Part shown: positions 56,243-64,000 of the stretch, piece by piece
How the letters are laid out: every line of letters starts with the position of its first letter
How positions within the stretch are numbered: the first letter of the stretch is position 1
Assembly: GCF_000708205.1 (NCBI RefSeq)
Contig: NW_014575559.1
Span: forward strand, 770,575-834,574
Source of the DNA: Mixia osmundae IAM 14324
Taxonomy: Eukaryota; Basidiomycota; Mixiomycetes; Mixiales; Mixiaceae
Length of the DNA: 64,000 nt
Direction of reading: 5' to 3'
Made by a program: the position numbers and the translations under genes
Notes under the pieces: model-generated
What the model saw: only the letters and a program-made list of their open reading frames with translations
What the model was told of the DNA's origin: nothing
The model's database searches: none

Positions 56243-58317
56243 TCAGAACTCGTGGTGGTAATGAGCAACGCCGACGAGACCATGTTCGTCTGCGTGCTTA
56301 TCTGTGTGCGGCGAGTACCATTGTTTGACGTTCCGCGTGAGATCTTTGGTGATCTGGGGCACATCGATCTGCATGAGGTCTATAATGAATTTGCCAATCT
56401 GTGCTTCCAATGAGCCAAGATCGTCTCGTGATCTGCGCAGAAACGTGCCTCTGTGTTTTCGATGTTCCCCCGTAGCTTGGTAGATTGGTAGCCATACGCG
56501 TACAGATTGACGTCCATGCCGGAATGTCCATGTGTCGCCCATCCCATCTGCGCTCGCCTCGAGACCTAATGCAAGCATCAGTGAGGGTCACCGGGAGAGT
56601 ATCCGTCAAAGGCCTACCATGTCAGCGAGATGGTTGTCCATCCTGGCGACATTGCTGTATTCGTCCAGCACGGTCGACATCTCAGCTTCTGTGTAATCTG
56701 TGATATTCAAACCCTCCGCAAAGATGGTGGAAGAGACATAATCTCTCGAAGCCGGTGATTGCTTTGCCAGCTCTTGGGCAAGGTAAATGGTCGAATGGGT
56801 CGCACCGAGCAAAGCGTCCGGGTAATACGCATATTCTGGATACGCATCCGAAAGCTGCCTTGCGAGGGACAGACCGCCCGTTTCGTGATCGCTGACGCTG
56901 ACCATGACAGTTGGCCAGCCTGCTTCGTTCTGCTTGTCGACATATTGCTTCACTGTACGGACTGTCTCTTGATACGCCAAGATGTCGTATACGTGCGCAA
57001 TAGGATCATTGCTATGTCCGGCGTGATCTATTCGAGAACCTTCGATCATGAGGAAGTAGCCATGGGCAGATTTCCGCGCGGCGGCAGCAGAGAGCGTATC
57101 GATCGCTTTGCTCGCCATCTCGACGAGCGAGGGTTCTCTAGTACTCTCGTCGCGAGATTCCCTGTCGACTTCGTAGTCCATGTGATCGCTGTTGAATAGC
57201 CCAACGGTGTTGAGTGAGTCGGCTGTCGAGCTTTGCGCTCGCAGATCCGTGGCGTTGAAGATGAACTTGCGCGAGTTTTTGCGGCCCTTTGCAAGCATAT
57301 CCTGATCATCATTCCTACATGACCCAGCTGTTGTATTCGGTAGGAAGAAACATAGACCACCGCCTAGCGCATAGTCAACTGCCCGCAGTCTGATATCAGC
57401 ACTGTCACAGCGAGAATGATCAGAAGCAGACCTTGCATGCCCAGCGGGTGATCGCCAACGAGAAAGTCTGCAATGCGAGATTCTGCGTCTCTGTCTGCAA
57501 CGTGCGCGTAGAAAGTCGCAGGTGTGGCGTGTGTGATCCGGCTCGTGACGACGAGGCCGGTCAGATACCCTCTATGTTTTGCGGCTTCGAGGACGGTGCC
57601 GCAGGGTAAGCGCTCGGTAGGCTCCACGCCGATTGCGCCGTTGAATGTCTTGAGGCCGCACGCGAAAGCTGTTGCGCCCGCTGCCGAGTCGGTCACGAGC
57701 GAATCGGCAGATCGCGTACGACTTGCGCCTACAAGGATCTGGTCGAGCGGCAAGATACCAAACGATCTTTGCTTGGGCGATCCGCCGAATGAGTTCAACT
57801 CGTCGACGCCCTTGAATCCCTCTGGGAAGTCCCAGCGGCCGCCTGAGACGGCAGAGGGATGCTCGATATCTTTGAGGTATTGCAAGTATTCCCGCGCAAA
57901 CGTCTCGCTCGTCACGCCAAAGCCATCCGAGATCATGAGTATCACGTTGACTTTCAACGTATGTCCATAGCGAGTGAAAGTCGTGACGCCAGCAGCGATG
58001 AGGTAGCCAATCCCAAATAGGACAAGCAGGAAAGCGATAATCAGCGCTGTCCCAGGCGGCTTCCTCCTTGGCGCGTTGACAAACGTCGTAGGCAGCACAT
58101 ACTCGGATTTGGCTCCGTCAGCTCTCAAGCCTTTCTCGTGAAGATCGGTGCCATTGGGCTGAGCTTCTAGATCAACGCGAGATAGCAGCCGTTCACGACC
58201 GGTATCGCCTGTGAGTGGCTGTGTAGACTCGTCTAGGCTGTCGTCCGCCGCTCTCTGAAAGCTTGGCGGCTCATTCTCCTCCCAATTGGGCTCGACAGAG
58301 TCATACTTCCGCTCCAT
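56243..58317 (-). CDS. PHO8: Vacuolar alkaline phosphatase (Pho8 type)
   Basis: Type II membrane phosphatase of the vacuole. Exons 58317-57432, 57378-56618, 56557-56243. Cytosolic tail, one membrane helix (GTALIIAFLLVLFGIGYLIA), then the catalytic parts: NVILMISDGFGVTSETFA, SADSLVTDSAAGATAFACGL with the active-site Ser, MIEGSRIDHAGHSND (metal ligands), VSVSDHETGGLSLAR, and in the last exon TWTFRHGRQSVRVWLP, where the family has HTG. The acceptor of the last intron (56558-56617) was chosen as CTCGAG because it alone keeps phase. It is divergent from the siderophore transporter, 146 bases apart. Confidence 0.93.
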
Positions 58318-58463
58318 CTGCTCGCCCGAGACTACGCTGTCTCGTTCGGGCGCTGACGTTCGCGATCAGACCGTGAGAGATTGCTCGCGGCATATCGATC
58401 AGGGCGCAGATCGATTGCCGCCGGTGTTGTCAGTCCTGCCAAGGGGGCAGTCGTCGGCGCCGA

Positions 58464-61022
58464 ATGGCTCACGTAGGCTCGCCATGGCTCCACGAAGGAG
58501 TCGAGAGCCGGCACAAGGTGTCCAGATCAGGTCCAACCTCGGGCACTTCGACTCCCACGATGGGTTACGGCAGCTTCGATCGGTCTCACGAGACCGGCAC
58601 TCTGACTGCTCGCTTACAGGGCGAGCTCGTCAAGGATAGGTCACCCGCACGCTCGTCTTACGGTGCTTCTTCTGAGCCGTCCACGTCCCGACGAACGCTG
58701 GATGACTTAGACACGACGGATGAGCCTGATTCCTCAAGCGTCTCTCCGCTAGCATTTCGATCTCGCAAGTCGCCTTTTGGCTCAAACCGATCAAAGCGAA
58801 AGGATAGGCCTGCCACGAGACCGCACAGGAGCTGGTCAAGATCCACAGAGCGGCTCTTGTTTCCCTCAGCTCGCACCACACCGCGTAAAGACTTGGTGTC
58901 TCTGTTCGGACAGTCACGGCCCAATCGGACAGATGACGACGATTTGCCCGAGCATTTTGGAGACGATCCGTTCGATCCCGATACGATAGAAGAGCACGAG
59001 GCCGTCATGTCGCCCATGAATGGTCGCTTTGGGCTCCCTGCAGCGCTCGACGCCGATTATGAGCGACCCTACGGGGTGGCCAAAATGGAGCTCATAGCGA
59101 GGCGGTGGTCGAAACGAGGATTGTACAGTGTTTACGTTGGGTACGCCTTACTCAATGAGATCACAGCATGTCTGACGGATGAGGTGTACAGCATCTATCT
59201 GCTGTCTTTCGTGACAAGTCTAGAATGGAACACAACACCCACGGTCGAGCCTTACTTTCTCAGTCTGTTTCAGGCGCACTCGTACTTGTCTACAGTGTCT
59301 ATAGGCACCAGTATAGCGTACGCAGTGGGAAAGCCACCTTTGGCGAAAGTGCTTGACGTCTTTGGTCGCGCCGAAGCCGTTGCACTGTCAGCGGGGCTAT
59401 ATGGCGCTGGCTATCTACTCACTGCCACCGCAATTAACGTCGAGATGTTCGGCTTTGGTCGTGTGCTCGCTGCGCTGGGGAGTCAAGGCTTGCAATTAGC
59501 ACAGCAGATCATCATCGCAGACACTTCGACCCTGACTAACCGAGCTCTGCTCACCTCGACAATCTCCTTGCCGTGGCTCATCACCACATGGATCGGTCCC
59601 GCGCTTGGGGCAGCCTTCAAAGAGCTCGGCGTAGTCGGCTATCGACTCTGCTATGGTCTGTTCGGCATACTGCTCCCGCTGATCTGTATACCCCTCCTTT
59701 CGACTCTGTTCACGAGCTTCCGGAAGGCCAAAAAGCGAGCACAGAAGCGGTATGACCAGCATCGACCTCCGCGCTCGGGCGACGATGTCCGCTTTGTGGA
59801 AGCTACTTCGCCTACATCGCATTCGGCCGCCAGCGCTGCGTCTGTACGCACCGGCAAGGAAAGCTACATGGACACATTTGTCTTTCGAGACTGGCGCGAT
59901 CTCTCACTCGAAGTCTGGCAGCAGCTGGACGTTATGGGCATCTTCCTCATCACGTTGAGCTGCACTTCTTTGCTCGTACCGCTCTCCCTAGCTGCTGCAC
60001 GCAATGGTGGCTGGTTTGACATACAGTTGACAATCAGCTTGCTCGTCGGTGTCTTATCGGCCATTGGCTTGGTCTGGTACGAATCGAATCGAGCTGTCAA
60101 CCCGATTTTACCCCGCCGAATACTCAGTCATCGCACGATCATGGCCGGCAGCCTGCTTGGCTTCTTCCATTTCTTCTGCCAATTCGCTTATGAGAGCTAC
60201 TTTACCAGCTTCCTACAGGTCTCGCGCGGCCATTCGGCTCGGGACAGTCAGTACATTGCTCAATCGTACATGTTCTCGGCATGCGTATCTGCTCTTGTCT
60301 GCGGCTTGCTCACAAAGTGGACGAGCCGGTGGAAGATCTTTGGCGTCATTGGGATTGCTATTCATGCCGTCGGTGCTTTCATGATGTTGCGCTACCGTCG
60401 GCTAGACAATCCCACGAGCGAATTGATCATCAGCCAGATCGTTGCCGGATGCGGTGGCGGCTTCACGACCTTGGCGGCTCAGCTGGGCGTTCAGAGTGTC
60501 GTCGAACATCGCGATGTAGCCACCGCGACCGCCGTCTTTTTGACGATTACTCAGATCGGCGGGGCAGCCGGAGGAAGCCTTGCTGGTGGCGTCTGGACGA
60601 CGATGCTTCCGAGTCGTCTAGCGCATTACCTGCCGCCGGATTCGGACGATCTGATCAAGCAAGTCGTCGGGTCCATCTCCGTTGCGCTTTCGTTCCCGAT
60701 GGGCACACCCGAGCGAATAGCGATCAGTGATGCGTATGTTGACGTGCAAAGAGTGCTCAATACGGTAGCATTACTCTCGCTCTTGCCTTGTCTGCTGGCG
60801 GTATCGATGATGCGCGACACCCATCTGACGACGGACGATCACACCTTGCCAGAGGGCGTGGTGGTTCTCGGTAGAGCAATACCAGGTGAAGTGCTTCTCC
60901 TGTTCATCTATGCTTGGCTGACAATCGCTTTGTCAGAAGCCGACGAAGAGTCTCATAGCGAACACAGCGAGACAGATTCGCTTTTGTACGATTCGCCATC
61001 AAGACGAGACAGCATTGCCTGA
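58464..61022 (+). CDS. Siderophore-iron transporter (SIT/ARN family MFS)
   Basis: Single exon, 852 residues. A disordered Ser/Arg-rich N-terminus of about 210 residues is followed by 14 membrane helices typical of the drug:H+ antiporter-like siderophore group: YVGYALLNEITACLTDEVYS, AVGKPPLAKVLDVFGRAEAV, QGLQLAQQIIIADTSTLTNR, LPWLITTWIGPALGAAF, YESYFTSFLQVSRGHSARDS and QIVAGCGGGFTTLAAQLGVQ. The motif IIIADTSTLTNRAL and the wide spacing of helices fit SIT1/ARN transporters. The ligand is unknown. The N-terminal extension is longer than usual and may start at a later Met. Confidence 0.88.
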   Translation: MAHVGSPWLHEGVESRHKVSRSGPTSGTSTPTMGYGSFDRSHETGTLTARLQGELVKDRSPARSSYGASSEPSTSRRTLDDLDTTDEPDSSSVSPLAFRSRKSPFGSNRSKRKDRPATRPHRSWSRSTERLLFPSARTTPRKDLVSLFGQSRPNRTDDDDLPEHFGDDPFDPDTIEEHEAVMSPMNGRFGLPAALDADYERPYGVAKMELIARRWSKRGLYSVYVGYALLNEITACLTDEVYSIYLLSFVTSLEWNTTPTVEPYFLSLFQAHSYLSTVSIGTSIAYAVGKPPLAKVLDVFGRAEAVALSAGLYGAGYLLTATAINVEMFGFGRVLAALGSQGLQLAQQIIIADTSTLTNRALLTSTISLPWLITTWIGPALGAAFKELGVVGYRLCYGLFGILLPLICIPLLSTLFTSFRKAKKRAQKRYDQHRPPRSGDDVRFVEATSPTSHSAASAASVRTGKESYMDTFVFRDWRDLSLEVWQQLDVMGIFLITLSCTSLLVPLSLAAARNGGWFDIQLTISLLVGVLSAIGLVWYESNRAVNPILPRRILSHRTIMAGSLLGFFHFFCQFAYESYFTSFLQVSRGHSARDSQYIAQSYMFSACVSALVCGLLTKWTSRWKIFGVIGIAIHAVGAFMMLRYRRLDNPTSELIISQIVAGCGGGFTTLAAQLGVQSVVEHRDVATATAVFLTITQIGGAAGGSLAGGVWTTMLPSRLAHYLPPDSDDLIKQVVGSISVALSFPMGTPERIAISDAYVDVQRVLNTVALLSLLPCLLAVSMMRDTHLTTDDHTLPEGVVVLGRAIPGEVLLLFIYAWLTIALSEADEESHSEHSETDSLLYDSPSRRDSIA

Positions 61023-61102
61023 TGAAATCTCAGGCACGCCTGACGCATCGCACTGTAGCATAGCAAGACACGCATTGACGCAGAATACCGAAATCGATGT
61101 TT

Positions 61103-62008
61103 TCAAGACGCATGCATTGTTGATGGCCCCAATCGGGCAGCATCTCTCTGGGCTTTCCATGCTTCCCATCGCGCTCGCTTGACGGCTGATTGCTCACGCG
61201 CTTCACTTTCGAGTTCCTCTAGCCAGTCAGCTGGCGCTGGTTGCACCTCTAAGCTCGACTGATCTGTGTACTCCCGAAACGTTGCAGCTCGCATTGGGTC
61301 GTCCACTGAGAATGTGGACTCCGTCGCTGGCGTTCGCGGCGACAAAGTTGGCCGCCACCGCTGTAGACGAGAGGGCATCTCGTGCTTCAGCGTCAGCGCA
61401 AAAGATTCGAACTGATCAGCCCATGAATGAGCATGGCCAGGTAGCAAGAACACGCGAGCATGGCTTACACTGTCGACGTCCAGCTTCCATGACAGAAAGG
61501 CAGCAATGCCAGTCGCGCTTGCGGCGACGATGAGCGTGGCAATCCCAAATGCCTTGCTGGCATAGAGCACTGGATTGAAGTCGTCGTCGTCGTCTGATGT
61601 GTCTCGTCCTTTGCCTTTCAGGTCTACCTTTGGCGGGGGTGCAAGTGGTCGCAGCAAGGACAGATTGGATCTAAATTCGAATGGTCTGTCTGGCGCGGTG
61701 TCTAGGAGCAGAAGCTGCCTCAGACGACGCGGTCTGTTCCGAGATAGCCTTGCCAAGGGCAAAGTACTTGCGGAAGCTTCACTCGCCTGGGCGGCTCGCT
61801 TCATGAGCACCGAGCCTGTGAGACCTGTCAGGAGAAGCGCGCCGCCAAAGGATGCCAGGAGGATCAACGGTGCCCGTTCGGAGAGGAAAGTCTTCACTCT
61901 CTGAGTCTCCTGATCATGTCGTTCGCCGCTCTTTGAGGATTCTGCGGCGGTCATCGTCGGAGTGTGTCCGAGCAAGTCGTCAGAGTCGAAACAATCGTAG
62001 GCTCGCAA
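61103..62008 (-). CDS. TMEM242-like mitochondrial membrane protein
   Basis: Single exon, up to 301 residues. Two membrane helices, LILLASFGGALLLTGLTG and FGIATLIVAASATGIAAFLS, separated by a basic then acidic loop, with FNPVLYASKAFGIATL resembling the second half of TMEM242 (DUF1358), an assembly factor of ATP synthase and complex I. The C-terminus is charged and helical (KRARWEAWKAQRDAARLG). A downstream Met at about 61954 would shorten the N-terminus and widen the gap to the next gene from 40 to about 95 bases. The family call rests on layout and one short motif. Confidence 0.55.
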   Translation of the reverse strand: MRAYDCFDSDDLLGHTPTMTAAESSKSGERHDQETQRVKTFLSERAPLILLASFGGALLLTGLTGSVLMKRAAQASEASASTLPLARLSRNRPRRLRQLLLLDTAPDRPFEFRSNLSLLRPLAPPPKVDLKGKGRDTSDDDDDFNPVLYASKAFGIATLIVAASATGIAAFLSWKLDVDSVSHARVFLLPGHAHSWADQFESFALTLKHEMPSRLQRWRPTLSPRTPATESTFSVDDPMRAATFREYTDQSSLEVQPAPADWLEELESEAREQSAVKRARWEAWKAQRDAARLGPSTMHAS

Positions 62009-62048
62009 AATCGCGCTTGCCGTGTGCTCATCAAGTCAACCGAGAACG

Positions 62049-64000
62049 ATGTCTAGCTCGCTCGAAGGTCGACTGGCGACCTTGTCAATCACGCCGATAG
62101 AGGACAAGACGGACGATGGCAGCGTAGTAGAGATCAAGCACTACTTCTTCAAGCCCAAACCAGCTGCTTCGTCAAATTCTGCAATAAAGCTCCTCGTCGT
62201 CTTGGCCGAAGTCTCAAAGGACATTGGCAAAGCGACTGCGCTGGCCAAACAGCTAGGCTACAAAGATCTTCGTGCGGCAGACGATGGCCAGGTCAAAGAC
62301 GTCCTTGGCGTTCCCAAATCACAAGGTGATCAACGCGTTGCCGTAAACCTACACCGATGCTCATGCCGTCTATGAGCAGCTTCCTTGCTGTCCATCCAGG
62401 CGGATCACTCTCAGTTCATCCATCTCGTTGCTTCCTCAACCCTGCAGACTGCGCATTGTGTCTCCTTTCCGAACGAAAAGCACTCGACCGAGCAAGACTT
62501 GGACGAAATCACGGGCAGGTCTGATCTCCAAAAGTCAGACCAACGAGACTGACGCAATGCAGCAGGCAAGACAGTCGTGCTGAAAGGTACAGATGCCAAG
62601 CGCTTCGCCGAGAGCCGTGAATGCGCCGAGTTCAGCGAGGTTGAATTCGCCGAGCGAGGTGAACCTCAACCTGCCGCTCCCAAGGCTGCTGCTGCTCCTA
62701 CTGCTGTGAAAGAACCCAAAGCGCAGCAAGGCAAAGCGAGGACAGCAGAGGAGGAAGAGATCCACGAGCTCGGTATACACGCAAAGAAACTCGAGGACTT
62801 TCCGGGCTGGTATCAGCAAGTACTCATCAAGGGTGACATGGTATGCGATCTTGAACTCGACGCTTGACCCGGACCTGATGCTGCAGATTGCTCAGATTGA
62901 TTACTATAGCGTGTCTGGCTGCTATATCCTCAAGCCATGGAGCTACGGCATCTGGGAAGTCATACAGCGTAGGCCTTTCCGTCCGATGAAAGGTACTTCG
63001 ACAGCTGATGGATTGAGCGCAGGATGGTTCGACGACCAGATCAAGCTGCTCGGTTGTAGCAATTGCTCATTCCCCCTCTTCGTCTCACAGCGAGTACTCG
63101 AGAAAGAAAAGGACCACATCGAAGGGTTCGCCCCCGAAGTCGCCTGGGTCACTCGGGCAGGCAGCACAGACTTGGAAGAACCCATTGCCATTCGCCCGAC
63201 ATCAGAAACGGTCATGTATCCGTACTACGCCAAGTGGATCCGAAGCCACCGTGATCTTCCGCTCAAGCTCAACCAGTGGAATTCTGTCGTCAGATGGGAA
63301 TTCAAGACGCCGCAGCCTTTCCTACGAACGCGCGAATTCCTCTGGCAAGAGGGACACACTGCCCATTTGACCAAAAGCGAAGCAGACGAAGAAGTGACCG
63401 ATATTCTAGATCTCTACAGAAGAGTGTACGAAGAGCTACTGGCCGTGCCCGTCATTCCTGGCATCAAGACCGAGAAAGAAAAGTTTGCCGGCGGACTCTA
63501 CACGACCACCGTGGAAGGCTTCATTCCTGCTTCGGGCAGAGGCATCCAGGGCGGTACATCCCATTGTCTCGGTCAGAACTTCAGCAAGATGTTCAACATC
63601 GTCGTACAAGATCCGAGCGCAAAGGAAGGCCAGGAGCTTCCTCCCATTCACGTCTGGCAGAATTCTTGGGGACTCTCCACTCGTACCATCGGCGTCATGG
63701 TCATGGTGCATGGCGATGACAAGGGGCTGGTCATGCCGCCTCGAGTTGCACAGCTGCAGGTCATCGTGCTCGGCGTTGGCATTACTGTCAAGACGGATGC
63801 AGAGATGAGGCAGAAGATCAACGACAAGTGCAAAGAGGTCGTCAAGCAATTACGCGCAGCTGGCATCAAAGCACAAGTAGACGATCGAGATACGCATACG
63901 CCTGGCTTCAAGTTTGCAGATTGGGAACTCAGGGGTGTGCCGCTCCGATTGGAGATCGGACCGAAAGATCTCGCGAGCGGCTCGGCGTTCTCTGCCCGAA
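62049..64000 (+). CDS. Prolyl-tRNA synthetase, cytosolic (3' end outside window)
   Basis: Charges tRNA-Pro. The N-terminal editing-like domain begins [20 protein letters not shown] and continues through [20 protein letters not shown]. An intron with a GC donor at 62515-62565 (ACGG/GCAGGT) joins DEITG to KTVVLKG. The catalytic part: [55 protein letters not shown] (motif 2), [20 protein letters not shown] (motif 3), then the anticodon-binding domain [20 protein letters not shown] to the edge. The frame is intact where it leaves the window. The N-terminal domain junction near 62352-62422 is tentative. Confidence 0.94.

Overview
This is nuclear DNA of a compact-genome basidiomycete fungus. About 38 protein genes sit on both strands with little space between them. 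Nearly all are split by short introns, mostly 44 to 60 bases, with GT (sometimes GC) donors, a CTGAC/CTAAT-like branch site 10 to 25 bases before the acceptor, and YAG ends. Gene content fits Basidiomycota: a Sec15 exocyst subunit, Far11, a GT90/Cap10 glycosyltransferase, a GH71-like glucanase domain, a SIT-type siderophore transporter, NAD formate dehydrogenase and NDUFAF5 of mitochondrial complex I. An early lineage such as Pucciniomycotina is my guess; the sequence alone does not fix the species. No virus-like element, LTR element, DNA transposon or CRISPR array was seen.

Layout. 0-9 kb: 3' part of NUP160 (open at the left edge), an ankyrin protein, SEC15. 9-22 kb: an unknown Ser-rich protein, the F1-ATPase gamma and delta genes head to head, a Gdt1 ion transporter, TFIIA large subunit, PP4 regulatory subunit Psy2, the YEATS protein Yaf9. 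21.6-30 kb: a doubtful gene with an Asp tract on a TGA repeat (2-base assembly gap), Far11/STRIP, Lsm12, an ataxin-3 type deubiquitinase, a tRNA-Val-like locus. 30-44 kb: NDUFAF5, a DUF4336 protein, Cwc24, a LysM protein, a very large mucin-like/GH71 fusion, a DUF2439 protein, signal peptidase Spc3, formate dehydrogenase. 44-48 kb: four paralogous small secreted proteins arranged around a tRNA-Arg gene. 48-64 kb: RanBP1, Dre2, an MFS transporter, GT90, an unknown coiled-coil protein, vacuolar alkaline phosphatase, siderophore transporter, a TMEM242-like protein, prolyl-tRNA synthetase (cut by the right edge).

Most genes are unrelated housekeeping genes; the one functional pair is ATP3/ATP16, two F1-ATPase rotor subunits divided by about 160 bases. 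Other tight divergent pairs are PSY2/YAF9, DUF2439/SPC3, DRE2/MFS, PHO8/SIT and TMEM242/ProRS.

Most striking observations: (1) the tRNA-Arg(UCU) gene is a perfect 73-base cloverleaf only if a 51-base segment, starting GCAAGT and ending CCAG like a spliceosomal intron, is removed from inside its T-arm; (2) the tRNA-Val-like locus carries a GTACGT...CTCAG segment in its anticodon loop; (3) GC-AG introns are unusually frequent in the protein genes, one lying directly before the TFIIA stop codon; (4) a divergent family of Kex2-processed small secreted proteins; (5) a mucin/TM/GH71 fusion with puzzling topology. Exon boundaries were derived by hand from splice motifs, phase and family knowledge, and none was checked by alignment or RNA data.
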